A stretch of DNA of 64,000 nucleotides from the NCBI GenBank assembly GCA_028279345.1, contig JANQNY010000059.1, forward strand, positions 1-64,000, read 5' to 3'. Under the pieces are notes generated by a model. It was not told the DNA's origin. It worked only from the letters and a program-made list of their open reading frames with translations, and made no database searches. Below are positions 53,146 through 62,291 of this stretch, piece by piece (the stretch's first letter is position 1; the number at the start of each line of letters is the position of its first letter). Source of the DNA: Geminicoccaceae bacterium. Lineage in GTDB: Bacteria > Pseudomonadota > Alphaproteobacteria > Geminicoccales > Geminicoccaceae. Both the position numbers and the translations under genes were made by a program.

Positions 53146-55446
53146 GTGGCCATTGCTGATCCAAGTTTGGTTCGAGGCCCTGTCGACGGCGAGCTGACGC
53201 AGAAGACAGCGTTCCTTAGCGGCAATGAGTGCGCTGCTCAGGCCGCCAAGGACGTGAACTTCCACGTCATGGGCTACTTCCCCATCACGCCTTCGACGGA
53301 GATCGCGCAGGTTCTCGACGAGAAGTTCGCGAACGGCGAGCACAGCATCACGATGATTCCCGCCGATGGCGAGCACGGTGCCGCCGGCATCTGCTATGGC
53401 GCCAGCATCGGCGGGGGGCGCGTGCTGAACGCCACCAGCGCCAACGGCCTGCTGTACGCCATCGAGCAGCTACCTGTGCAAGCCGGTACACGCTCGCCGA
53501 TGGTGTTGAACTTGGTCACCCGAGCAGTGAGCGGGCCGCTCGACATCCTCTGCGACCATTCCGACCTCTATTACACGTTGAACACGGGCTGGATCGTCCT
53601 CATGGCTCGGGACCCGCAGGCGGTCTACGACATGAATCTGATCGCCGTGCGCATCGGTGAGCATCTGGACGTGCGGTTGCCGGTGATCGTGGCGTCGGAC
53701 GGCTTCTTCACGAGCCACCAGAAGCGCCGCGTCGACGTGTTCACCGACTCGGAGGCGCTCCGCGAGAAGTTCCTGGTGCGCACGGAACCGCCCTACCACG
53801 CCCTCGATCCGCGCAACCCAATCACCTTCGGGCCGTACATGAACGACCCGGATATGATCAACAACAAGTACCAGCTCAACCGGGCGATGCAGGCGGCGCT
53901 GCGCGAACTGCCGAAGCTGTTTGAGGAGTACGCCGCGGTCTCCGGACGACAGTACTCGCTTGTCGAGACCTATCAGGCGGACGATGCAGAAGTCGTCGTC
54001 TTTCTGCTCAACTCGGCAGCCGAGACCGCCAAGGACGCGGTTGACCGCTTGCGCGCCAAAGGCCTCAAGGTTGGCGTAGTTTCACCGAGCGTCCTCAGGC
54101 CGTTTCCGCTCGAGCAAATCCGTGCGGCGCTCGGCAACGCCAAGGTCATCGTTATCGGTGACCGCGCCGACTCCTATGGCGCCAATGGCGGCAACATGAC
54201 CCACGAGATCCGCTCGGCCCTGGCGGAGCTCGACAACAAGCCACTCTTCGTGAGCCGCATCTACGGTCTCGGTGGCAAGGCGTTCACCGTTCCCGACGCA
54301 GAGGCATTCTTCCAACTCGGCCTGGATGCGTTGGCGAGCGGCACGGTTGAGGTGCCCTTCGACTATCATGGCGTGACGCCCGGGGTGCCCCTGAAGAAGC
54401 CGCAGCGGGTCGTCCCGCCACTCACGAAGGAGGAGGTCAGCACCAACCTCGTCACCGTTGAGCGAGACGAGGAGACCGGCAAGCTGAACGTCGAGCTTCC
54501 GCCGTTTTGGGCGCTCGCCGCACGACCGAAGCGCATCGTGCCCGGCCATGGAGCTTGTCCGGGGTGCGGCATGTTCCCGGTGCTGGATCAGGTGTTCAAG
54601 TCACTCGAAGGCGACGTCGTGGTGCTGTTCCACACCGGCTGCGCCATGGTCGTCACCACGGGCTTCCCGTTCAGCGCGCACCGCGTCACCTACATCCACA
54701 ACCTGTTCCAGAATGGGTCGGCTACGCTTTCCGGCTTGGTCGAGATGTATCACCAGCGCGTGGCGCGCGGCGAGCTGCCGGATTCGGACGACATCACGTT
54801 CGTCATGATCAGTGGCGATGGCGGCATGGACATCGGCATGGGTCCGGCGCTTGGCACCGCGCATCGCAACCACCGCATGATGATCATCGAGTACGACAAC
54901 CAGGGCTACATGAATACCGGCAGCCAGATGTCGTACTCGACGCCACTCGGCCACAAGACCAGCACGAGCCACGTCGGCAAAGGCGAGGAAGGCAAGGCCA
55001 CCCAGCACAAGGACACCGTGCAGCTCATGGCGGCGACCCACATACCTTACGTGTTCAGCGCCGTCGAAGGCTTCCCTGCGGACATGATGCGGAAGGTCGC
55101 CAAGGCGCAGTGGTACGCCAAGCACGAGGGCATGGTGTACGGCAAGATCCTCTCGTTCTGTCCGTTGAACTGGGGCACGCCCGACGACGACGGCGCCAAC
55201 ATACTGCACGCGACGGTCGATTCGTGCTTCTTCCCGCTCTACGAGGTGGAGCACGGGCACACCACCATCACGCACGACCCGGAGGAGCTTGGGACCCGCC
55301 AGCCGCTCGCGGCTTGGCTCGGCAAGATGAGCAAGACCAAGCACTTGATGGAGCCGGAGTACCGGCACTTGCTGGACGGCTTGCAGGCGGAGGTTGATAG
55401 GCGCTGGCGCCGCGTCAAGGCCATGCACGAGCATCCGGACCTTTGA
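53146..55446 (+). CDS. Pyruvate:ferredoxin oxidoreductase, fused alpha and beta chain
   Basis: A 766-residue chain. The alpha part has GYFPITPSTEIAQ and RAVSGPLDILCDHSDLYY, the pyruvate-type substrate region. The beta part has the cluster cysteines in GACPGCGMF (near residue 471) and HTGCAM, and the thiamine-diphosphate motif GDGGMDIGMG (near 557) with NQGYMNTG. It decarboxylates pyruvate to acetyl-CoA, CO2 and reduced ferredoxin, reversibly. Other 2-oxoacids cannot be excluded. The start is a GTG. Two-chain (gamma-delta plus alpha-beta) organisation is unlike the single-chain enzyme. Confidence 0.92.
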   Translation: MAIADPSLVRGPVDGELTQKTAFLSGNECAAQAAKDVNFHVMGYFPITPSTEIAQVLDEKFANGEHSITMIPADGEHGAAGICYGASIGGGRVLNATSANGLLYAIEQLPVQAGTRSPMVLNLVTRAVSGPLDILCDHSDLYYTLNTGWIVLMARDPQAVYDMNLIAVRIGEHLDVRLPVIVASDGFFTSHQKRRVDVFTDSEALREKFLVRTEPPYHALDPRNPITFGPYMNDPDMINNKYQLNRAMQAALRELPKLFEEYAAVSGRQYSLVETYQADDAEVVVFLLNSAAETAKDAVDRLRAKGLKVGVVSPSVLRPFPLEQIRAALGNAKVIVIGDRADSYGANGGNMTHEIRSALAELDNKPLFVSRIYGLGGKAFTVPDAEAFFQLGLDALASGTVEVPFDYHGVTPGVPLKKPQRVVPPLTKEEVSTNLVTVERDEETGKLNVELPPFWALAARPKRIVPGHGACPGCGMFPVLDQVFKSLEGDVVVLFHTGCAMVVTTGFPFSAHRVTYIHNLFQNGSATLSGLVEMYHQRVARGELPDSDDITFVMISGDGGMDIGMGPALGTAHRNHRMMIIEYDNQGYMNTGSQMSYSTPLGHKTSTSHVGKGEEGKATQHKDTVQLMAATHIPYVFSAVEGFPADMMRKVAKAQWYAKHEGMVYGKILSFCPLNWGTPDDDGANILHATVDSCFFPLYEVEHGHTTITHDPEELGTRQPLAAWLGKMSKTKHLMEPEYRHLLDGLQAEVDRRWRRVKAMHEHPDL

Positions 55447-55477
55447 TTGAACGCGTGAGCGGGCCGAGAGAGGCAAC

Positions 55478-56341
55478 ATGTTCGAGATCCTCCACACACG
55501 ACGGCTGACGCCCGTGACAACGCTGTTCGAGGTCGATGCGCCTCTCGTGGCTAAGGCGGCGCAGCCCGGTCAGTTCGTGATCCTGCGCGTGCACGGGCGC
55601 GGCGAGCGCATTCCCGTCACGATCACCGATTCGGACCCAGCGGCCGGTACGGTGACGGTCGTCATCCAGGAGGTCGGGGCGACCTCCAAGATGGCCAATG
55701 AGCTCAAGGACGGTGAGCATTTCCACGATCTGGCAGGTCCGCTTGGCGAGGCGGCCCCGCTGCGTGAGATGGGCCACGTCGTGTGCGTCGGCGGCGGTTT
55801 CGGCGCCGCCGCCATCCTGTCGATCCTGAAGGGCCTTAAGCCGAAGGCGACGCGCACCTCGGCCATCGTCGGAGCGCGCACGGCCGAGCTCGTCATCCTC
55901 GAGGACCGTCTGCGCGAGGCCGCCGACGATGTGCATATCTGCACGGACGACGGATCAGCCGGTTACAAGGGCTTCGTCACGGACAAGCTCGAGGAACTGA
56001 TCACATCGGGCGAGCCCGTCGACGAGATCGTGGCCATCGGACCGATGGTGATGATGCGGGCAGTGGCCGCCACCACGGCTCCCCATGGCATCTCCACGCT
56101 GGTCTCGCTGGATCCCATCATGATCGATGGGACCGGTATGTGCGGGGCCTGTCGCGTGACGGTGGAGGGTGAGACCAAGTTTGCGTGCATCGACGGCCCG
56201 TTGTTCGATGCCACGAAGATCGACTTCGACGAGCTTGTGCGCCGCAACAAGACGTACCGGGCTGAGGAGGAGGCAGCGCTCCATCGCTACGAGGAGGCCC
56301 ACTGTCATGCGGAGGCAGCCGCTGCGGCGGCTAGGCCCTGA
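55478..56341 (+). CDS. nfnA: NAD(P)H-ferredoxin transhydrogenase small subunit (NfnA/PyrK-like)
   Basis: A 287-residue FAD/NAD-binding reductase of the PyrK/NfnA family. It has an N-terminal FAD domain (AAQPGQFVILRVHGRGERIP), the NAD-binding VVCVGGGFGAAAILSILK and a C-terminal [2Fe-2S] loop GTGMCGACRV with FAC (near residue 222). In NfnAB it carries the FAD that takes electrons from NADH. Its start lies 31 bases after the PFOR alpha-beta chain. Sulfide dehydrogenase beta chain (SudB) is the alternative name. Confidence 0.9.
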   Translation: MFEILHTRRLTPVTTLFEVDAPLVAKAAQPGQFVILRVHGRGERIPVTITDSDPAAGTVTVVIQEVGATSKMANELKDGEHFHDLAGPLGEAAPLREMGHVVCVGGGFGAAAILSILKGLKPKATRTSAIVGARTAELVILEDRLREAADDVHICTDDGSAGYKGFVTDKLEELITSGEPVDEIVAIGPMVMMRAVAATTAPHGISTLVSLDPIMIDGTGMCGACRVTVEGETKFACIDGPLFDATKIDFDELVRRNKTYRAEEEAALHRYEEAHCHAEAAAAAARP

Positions 56342-56408
56342 GGATTCGTCGGACGTTATGTCGTTTTGCGCGCAGCCAACCGAGATGAAACGCTGAGAGG
56401 TACCGACC

Positions 56409-57827
56409 GTGCCGGTTATATCCCCTAGCAAGACTCCCATGCCGATCGCGGACGCCAAAGAGCGCTCGAAGACCTTTCGCGAGGTGAACTTCGGCTACGA
56501 CCCGAAGAAGGCGGTGGAAGAAGCCGATCGCTGCCTGAGATGCCAGGAGCCGACGTGCCAGACCGGGTGTCCCGTCAACGTGCCCATCCGCGAGGTGATT
56601 CATCTTACCTCGCAGCGCCGGTTCGACGACGCACTGGCGCTGATCAAGCGCTTCAACAGCCTGCCGGGCGTGTGTGGCCGGGTGTGTCCTCAGGAGAACC
56701 AGTGTGAGGGCCGCTGTCACATCGGCGACCGTTTCGGTCCGGTGGGCATCGGTTACATCGAGCGCTTCCTGGCCGACTGGGAGCGCTTGCACGGATCCCA
56801 GCCCGTTGAAAAGGCAGAGCCCAAGGGCCAGAAAGTGGCCATCATCGGGTCCGGTCCGTCTGGCCTCACGGCAGCCGGCGACCTCAACCACATGGGCTAC
56901 GACGTGACCGTCTTCGAAGCACTGCACGATGCGGGCGGCGTGTTGCGCTACGGCATCCCCGAGTTCCGGCTGCCGAAGGACGTGCTCGATGACGAGATCA
57001 ACGCCCTGGTCCAGGCCGGTGTCGACATCCAGTGCAACGTGGTGATGGGCAAGACCATCACGCTCGACCAACTCATGGAAGACATGGGCTACGAGGCCGT
57101 GTTCATCGGCACGGGTGCCGGCCTGCCGCGTTTCATGAACCTGCCGGGTGAGAACCTCAACGGCATCTACTCGTCCAACGAGTTCCTGACGCGGATCAAC
57201 TTAATGGGAGCATACCAATTCCCCGACTACGACACGCCGGTGAAGTCGGGCCGGCGCGTGGCGGTGATCGGCGCGGGCAACACGGCGATGGATGCGGCGC
57301 GCTGCGCCATGCGCGCTGGCTCCGAAGAGGTGACGGTCGTCTACCGTCGCTCGGAGGCCGAAATGACCGCCCGTGTCGAGGAATATGAGCACGCCATCGA
57401 GGAAGGCATCCAGTTCAAGTGGCTCAACAATCCGATCGAGTTTCTTGACGACGGCAAAGGTTGGGTGAGCGGCATGCGGTGCATCCGTATGGAGCTGGGC
57501 GAACCCGATGAAGATGGAAGGCGTCGGCCGGTGCCGGTTCCAGGATCGGAGTTCGTGCTGGATGTGAACAACGTGATCGTGTCGATCGGGACCAGCCCCA
57601 ACCCGCTCCTGTCGCGCACCACGCCGGGCCTCGACACCACGTCGTGGGGCGGCCTCGTGGCGGAAGACGCCACAGGCCAAACCAGCCGCGAGGGCGTGTT
57701 CGCGGGCGGTGACATCGTCACCGGTTCGGCGACCGTGATTCTGGCGGCAGGTGCTGGCAAACGCGCCGCGTCAGCGATCCATAAGTATCTGTCGGAGAAG
57801 CGCGGCGAGCCTGCGACGGCGGCCTGA
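56409..57827 (+). CDS. nfnB: NAD(P)H-ferredoxin transhydrogenase large subunit (NfnB/GltD-like)
   Basis: A 472-residue flavoprotein of the glutamate-synthase small-subunit family. The N-terminal double [4Fe-4S] region has CLRCQEPTCQTGCPVN and CGRVCPQENQCEGRC. The first dinucleotide fold is IIGSGPSGLTAAGDL and the second is VIGAGNTAMDAARCAMR. In NfnB this subunit carries the bifurcating FAD and the NADP(H) site. The start is a GTG at 56409 (VPVISPSK), matching NfnB N-termini. It is the last gene of the PFOR-Nfn set. Confidence 0.92.
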   Translation: MPVISPSKTPMPIADAKERSKTFREVNFGYDPKKAVEEADRCLRCQEPTCQTGCPVNVPIREVIHLTSQRRFDDALALIKRFNSLPGVCGRVCPQENQCEGRCHIGDRFGPVGIGYIERFLADWERLHGSQPVEKAEPKGQKVAIIGSGPSGLTAAGDLNHMGYDVTVFEALHDAGGVLRYGIPEFRLPKDVLDDEINALVQAGVDIQCNVVMGKTITLDQLMEDMGYEAVFIGTGAGLPRFMNLPGENLNGIYSSNEFLTRINLMGAYQFPDYDTPVKSGRRVAVIGAGNTAMDAARCAMRAGSEEVTVVYRRSEAEMTARVEEYEHAIEEGIQFKWLNNPIEFLDDGKGWVSGMRCIRMELGEPDEDGRRRPVPVPGSEFVLDVNNVIVSIGTSPNPLLSRTTPGLDTTSWGGLVAEDATGQTSREGVFAGGDIVTGSATVILAAGAGKRAASAIHKYLSEKRGEPATAA

Positions 57828-58413
57828 TCCGAGGTCGGCGAGGTTAAGCCCATTTGGGTGGTGGAATCGGGGCCGTGCTGAGGCAAGCACGTGGCCTTCC
57901 GATCGTTCGCCGCCTCAACCTCGTGCCGTCGCTGCGGTCGTGGCGATGTGGGCATTGCATCAGCAACGCTGATCGTCGCCACCGGTAGACCGTCTGCCTC
58001 GAACTCCGTGCGTAGGCTTCGCCACGCCCGCGCCAGATGCGGCCTCGTCCACACGACGCCGGCACGCTCCAAGGATTGTCTGTCCGGCGTTGGCCCGACC
58101 CGATGGCAGCCTGACGCGAGCGGCGCTCAATGCTCAGGCTGCGCGCGAGTGGCTGGTCTTCGATCTGGACCTCGACAGGTCCGGACCACGCCGGCCCGGC
58201 TCATCTGCAAGGGAGAAAGTGGGGGGTGCCGCTTCAAGGCGAACCAAGTGGCGCCTGCACCAAGTGCAAATCTGTACGCTTGGAAGACCATCGGACGACG
58301 CCGCCAAGCGCTCCAACCAACGCCAATTCGCTGAGACAGTGATGCCACGGTGCCATCATGTTCCCGCGGATTGCCTCGCGGCAGACCTAACGCAATGAAT
58401 CTACATGAAGAAA
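57828..58413 (+). other. Intergenic region with no recognisable gene
   Basis: These 586 bases between nfnB and tRNA-Val lack a convincing gene. A minus-strand open frame (about 57840-58090, ending inside nfnB antisense) has protein-like composition around EFEADGLPVATISVADA but no start signal, and overlaps nfnB for nearly half its length. It may be a remnant or chance. No inverted repeats suggest an insertion element. Confidence 0.45.
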
Positions 58414-58488
58414 TGGTGGGCGGTACTGGGATCGAACCAGTGGCCCCTACGGTGTGAACGTAGTGCTCTTCCGCTGAGCTAACCGCCC
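58414..58488 (-). tRNA. tRNA-Val (CAC)
   Basis: A 75-nt cloverleaf on the minus strand with encoded CCA. The acceptor GGGCGGT pairs with ACCGCCC, the D-arm is AGCTCAGCGGAAGAGC, the anticodon loop TTCACAC carries CAC, and the T-arm is TGGTTCGATCCCA. It marks the right limit of the accessory-looking block. Confidence 0.95.
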
Positions 58489-58603
58489 CCCGAGAGGCGG
58501 TCGGATACGGGGCTGGATCGGCGGTGTCAAGCGATCGGCCGTTGCCTCCGCGCGCCGCTTGCGCCAAGCACGCGCTCGATCGTGCAACCCTCGTGGAGTG
58601 CCC

Positions 58604-59989
58604 GTGTCCACGACCTTCACGCCTCTGATCCTCGCCGCCGGCAAGGGAAGCCGGATGCGCTCGGCCCGGCCCAAGGTGCTTCACCCGCTGGCGCACAAAC
58701 CGCTCTTGGGCCACGTGCTCGACGCTGTCCGCGCCGCCGGCGCCGCCGACGCGGCACTGGTGCTGGCGCCCGGCATGACCGAGGTCGAGGCCTACGCGAC
58801 GGCTCAGCCGCTCGCCGTCCGGGTGGCGCTGCAAAGCCCGGCTCTCGGCACGGGCCATGCGGTCGCCACCGCCCGTGCCTTGCTGCCTCAGGAAGGCACG
58901 GTGGTCGTCCTGTTTGCCGATACGCCGTTCCTCGAGGCCCAGACCATCGAGCGCCTCGTCGCCGCACGTGAGCGGAGCAACGCGGCGATCACGGTCCTCG
59001 GCATGGAGCTGGATGATGCGGGCGCCTATGGCCGCCTGATCGAGCGCGACGGCGGGCTCGCGGCCATCGTCGAGGTGGCCGATGCGGATGCGCAGACGCT
59101 TGCGGTCCGTCTCGCCAACAGCGGCGTGATGGCGTTCGATGCGGCGCGCCTGCCGGAACTGCTCGACGCGCTCGAGCCGCGCCGCGCCCGCGACGGCAAC
59201 GAAGAGTTCTACCTGACCGACATGGTGGCGCTTGCCCGGTCGCGTGGCTGGGAGGTCGTGATCGAACGCTGCACGCCGACAGAAGGGCTAGGCATCAACG
59301 ACCGCGTGCAGCTCGCGACCGCCGAAGCGATCCTGCAGACGCGCCTCCGGGAACGGGCGATGCGCGGCGGTGTCACGCTACTCGACCCAACGACCACGTA
59401 CCTAGCGGCCGACACGGTCTTTGGCCGCGACGTCGTGATCGAGCCCAATGTCATCATCGGCCCGGGCGTGATGCTGGAGGACGAGGTACGCATCCGCGGT
59501 TTCTCGCATCTGACAACCGATCCGCCCAAGGACGCCAAACCCATCGTCGTGCGCCGCGGCGCGGTGGTCGGCCCCTTCGCGCGCATCCGCAGCGGCAGCG
59601 ATGTCGGTGCGGAGGCGCATGTCGGGAATTTCGTCGAGCTCAAGAACGCGCGGCTCGACGCCACGGCCAAGGCAAACCATCTGTCCTATCTGGGTGATTG
59701 CAGCGTGGGCAGCGGGTCGAATGTCGGCGCCGGAACCATCACCTGCAACTATGACGGCTTCGCCAAGTGGCAGACGACCATCGGCCGCGACGTCTTCGTC
59801 GGCTCCAACAGCACGCTCGTCGCTCCGGTCAGCATCGGCGATGGCGCGCTTGTCGGCGCCGGGAGCTGGGTCGGCCGCGATGTTCCAGCCGAGGCAAGCC
59901 ACATCGCTCGCGGTGTTGCGGAGCAGCGGGAGGAAGGAGCGACCCGCGTGCGACGTCATCTCAAGCGACGCGCGTCGAAGACGTCCTAG
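58604..59989 (+). CDS. glmU: Bifunctional UDP-N-acetylglucosamine pyrophosphorylase/glucosamine-1-phosphate N-acetyltransferase
   Basis: GlmU makes UDP-GlcNAc for peptidoglycan and lipopolysaccharide. The 461-residue protein has the pyrophosphorylase motif LILAAGKGSRMRSARPKVLHP, then FADTPFL and NEEFYLTDMV. The acetyltransferase half is a left-handed beta helix with GAEAHVGNFVELKNARL and YLGDCSVGSGSNVGAGTITC. The GTG at 58604 with GTGGAG upstream is chosen, although the frame opens earlier. Confidence 0.96.
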   Translation: MSTTFTPLILAAGKGSRMRSARPKVLHPLAHKPLLGHVLDAVRAAGAADAALVLAPGMTEVEAYATAQPLAVRVALQSPALGTGHAVATARALLPQEGTVVVLFADTPFLEAQTIERLVAARERSNAAITVLGMELDDAGAYGRLIERDGGLAAIVEVADADAQTLAVRLANSGVMAFDAARLPELLDALEPRRARDGNEEFYLTDMVALARSRGWEVVIERCTPTEGLGINDRVQLATAEAILQTRLRERAMRGGVTLLDPTTTYLAADTVFGRDVVIEPNVIIGPGVMLEDEVRIRGFSHLTTDPPKDAKPIVVRRGAVVGPFARIRSGSDVGAEAHVGNFVELKNARLDATAKANHLSYLGDCSVGSGSNVGAGTITCNYDGFAKWQTTIGRDVFVGSNSTLVAPVSIGDGALVGAGSWVGRDVPAEASHIARGVAEQREEGATRVRRHLKRRASKTS

Positions 59990-60022
59990 CGATCTGCGGC
60001 GTGCCGCAATCGGAGGTCACCG

Positions 60023-60907
60023 ATGAACGAGCGCACGCTCGGTGTCTTGCGTCGCGCGTTCGCCAAGCAGGTCCTGGCGATCGCCGGTGTCGCCGCGGAC
60101 ACCCGTCTCGAGGCCGCGTTCGGCAGAGTACGGCGGGAGCGCTTCCTGGGCACCGATCCCTGGACCATCGTGCGGAATGACGGCGTGCTCGTTCGTGTTC
60201 CGGCGAACGACCCCGTCTACGCTTATCAGAATGCCCTCTTCGCGATCTCGCCCAGCCGGGGCGTCAACAACGGTGAGCCCTCTCTCCACGCTCGCCTGCT
60301 GCATGCGCTGGCACCGGAGCCGGGACAGACCATCGTGCACCTCGGTGCGGGGACTGGCTATTACAGCGCCATCCTCGCCGCACTGGTCGGCCGCAGCGGC
60401 CGCGTTACGGCGGTCGAGATCGATCCCTACCTGGCCGCCATGGCCAAGGCGAACCTGGCGGATGTCCGCAATGCGGAGGTGGTGGTCGGCGATGGCGCCT
60501 CCTGGCCGCGCACGGAGGTCGACCGCATCTACACCAACTATGGCGTATCGGCGCCCGCCGAACCCTGGATCACTGCCCTCGCCGCAGGCGGACGCCTCGT
60601 GCTGCCGCTGGGTGTACCCGCGGCACCGATAAGACCGGGGGGGCCAAGCTTCGCGCAGCAGGGCGGCGCATTCCTGATTGCGCGCCAGGACTCAAGCTTC
60701 ACCGCCAAGTATCTGGGGGGCGCATTCTTCGTCCATGCGGAAGGGACGGACGCCGAGCGGGACCCGCAAGCGCTCGCCCGGCTGAGCGATGCGTTCCATT
60801 CGGGAAAGGCTGCGCTGGTGCGAAGCCTGGTCTGGAAAGGCACGATCGAGGCACGCCGATGCTGGTACTGGTCGCCCGAGTGGGCGCTGTCCTATGATCT
60901 GCCCTGA
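60023..60907 (+). CDS. PCMT-family methyltransferase
   Basis: A 294-residue SAM-dependent protein of the isoaspartate methyltransferase type, with VHLGAGTGYYSAILAALVG as SAM motif and VVVGDGASWPRTEVDRIY, then TNYGVSAPAEPW. The N-terminal part (LEAAFGRVRRERFLG, then VYAYQNALFAI) fits PCMT-like proteins, and the long C-terminus (GTIEARRCWYWSPEWALSYDL) is unusual. The substrate is unknown. GGAGG precedes the ATG, 33 bases after glmU. It is unlike the PCMT protein at 7708. Confidence 0.85.
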   Translation: MNERTLGVLRRAFAKQVLAIAGVAADTRLEAAFGRVRRERFLGTDPWTIVRNDGVLVRVPANDPVYAYQNALFAISPSRGVNNGEPSLHARLLHALAPEPGQTIVHLGAGTGYYSAILAALVGRSGRVTAVEIDPYLAAMAKANLADVRNAEVVVGDGASWPRTEVDRIYTNYGVSAPAEPWITALAAGGRLVLPLGVPAAPIRPGGPSFAQQGGAFLIARQDSSFTAKYLGGAFFVHAEGTDAERDPQALARLSDAFHSGKAALVRSLVWKGTIEARRCWYWSPEWALSYDLP

Positions 60908-61024
60908 CTTGAGCAACGCTGCGCTCTCGGTGCGCTCGCGCGCGTGCGGCCGTTGTCGGCGGGGCGCGGGCTCGCTACATAAGCGCGCTCCACGCCCGAA
61001 CGGCCACGCACACTGGAGTTGAGA

Positions 61025-61591
61025 ATGGATCGGCCCTTGATGCCCAAGGCCACCGCGGTCTGGCTCGTCGAGAATACCAGCCTAACCTTCGAGCAAATCG
61101 CGGAGTTCTGCGGCCTGCACATGTTGGAGGTGAAGGGCATCGCCGATGATGAGGTGGCGCAGGGCATCCGGGGCATGGACCCGGTCGGTGCCGGCATTCT
61201 CTCGCGCGACGAGCTCGCCCGCTGTCAGGCCGACCCGAGCCTCAGCTTGACGATGCTCAAGCCCAAGGCCGAGGTGAAACTGCCCAAGAAGCGCGAGGCC
61301 AAGTACACGCCACTGTCGAAGCGGCAGGACAAGCCCGACGCCATCGCCTGGCTCCTCCGCCACCATCCCGAGCTCACCGATCAGCAGATCACGAGGCTGC
61401 TCGGCACGACCAAGAACACGATCCAGTCGGTGCGTGAGCGGACGCATTGGAAGAGCCAGGAGATCCGGCCGCGCGATCCCGTGATTCTGGAGCTGTGCTC
61501 GCAGACCGATCTCGACGCCGCCATCGCGAAGGCGCAAGCGATGCGCAGTGATGCGCGTGCGATCGCCCCAGGCTCGGCAGTCGAGCACTGA
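61025..61591 (+). CDS. trcR: Cell cycle transcriptional regulator TrcR (DUF1013)
   Basis: A 188-residue DUF1013 protein, a small alphaproteobacterial DNA-binding family annotated as TrcR. The helical N-terminal stretch WLVENTSLTFEQIAEFCGLH and the second helix-turn-helix-like part LTDQQITRLLGTTKNTIQ fit this. The ATG at 61025 is preceded by a GGAG and is 6 bases after an in-frame TTG, which could be an alternative. It lies alone between a PCMT-like gene and a methyltransferase gene. Confidence 0.88.
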   Translation: MDRPLMPKATAVWLVENTSLTFEQIAEFCGLHMLEVKGIADDEVAQGIRGMDPVGAGILSRDELARCQADPSLSLTMLKPKAEVKLPKKREAKYTPLSKRQDKPDAIAWLLRHHPELTDQQITRLLGTTKNTIQSVRERTHWKSQEIRPRDPVILELCSQTDLDAAIAKAQAMRSDARAIAPGSAVEH

Positions 61592-61610
61592 GCCACCTGT
61601 CACGCGTCAC

Positions 61611-62246
61611 ATGACGCCGGAACCCCGACCTGCGGATCTGAGGCAGCTTGCCGCCGCGACGGCGGAGATCTATGAGCGCAACGCCAAGCGTTTCGACGTC
61701 GAGCGTCCGAAAGGGCTTCACGAGCGCGCCTGGCTGGATCGCTTGCTGGCTTTGGTGGAGCCGGCGGGGCGCATTCTCGATGTCGGATGCGGCGCCGCCG
61801 AGCCCATCGGCACTTATCTGATCACCGCGGGCCATCGCGTCACTGGGACCGATATCTCCCACGCGATGCTGGCTCTCGCCCGGGCACGGGTGCCGTCAGG
61901 TGACTGGCGCCATGCCGACATGCGGACACTCGATCTCGGCGAGCAGTTCGCCGGCATTCTCGGTTGGAACAGCTTCTTCCATCTGACGCCGGACGAGCAG
62001 CGTTCGACACTGCCACGGCTCGCCGAGCATCTCCTGCCGGGTGGCGCGCTGATGCTAACGGTCGGACCCGCGGCCGGTGAGGTAGTCGGCCGTGTCGGCG
62101 ACGATACCGTCTACCATGCGAGTCTGGCGCCCGAAGAGTATCGTTCGATCCTCGAACGCAACGATATCGGCGTCGTCGCATTTGTCGCCGAGGATCCCGA
62201 GTGCGATCGGCAAAGCGTGCTGCTCGCCAAGAAGGGCGACGGATGA
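61611..62246 (+). CDS. Class I SAM-dependent methyltransferase
   Basis: A 211-residue methyltransferase. The SAM motif is RILDVGCGAAEPIG (near residue 54), followed by VTGTDISHAMLALAR and GILGWNSFFHL. The substrate is unknown; the small size and the DVGCG motif suit small-molecule or lipid substrates. The ATG at 61611 is 19 bases after the trcR stop; the frame is open upstream. Confidence 0.87.
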   Translation: MTPEPRPADLRQLAAATAEIYERNAKRFDVERPKGLHERAWLDRLLALVEPAGRILDVGCGAAEPIGTYLITAGHRVTGTDISHAMLALARARVPSGDWRHADMRTLDLGEQFAGILGWNSFFHLTPDEQRSTLPRLAEHLLPGGALMLTVGPAAGEVVGRVGDDTVYHASLAPEEYRSILERNDIGVVAFVAEDPECDRQSVLLAKKGDG

Positions 62247-62291
62247 CCTCAAGGAACATGGCGACGACGCGCGCACAAGGCGAGCGATGAG

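Noticed and set aside
57341-58072. A 243-codon minus-strand frame covering the nfnB 3' end
   Set aside because: About two thirds lies antisense to nfnB, which is certain. The remaining part lacks a start signal, so I listed it only as a possible remnant in the gap.
47527-58413. Search for a copy of the tRNA-Met 3' end as an attachment site
   Set aside because: I saw no second copy of the 3' end sequence inside the block, so an attR/attL pair is not claimed.
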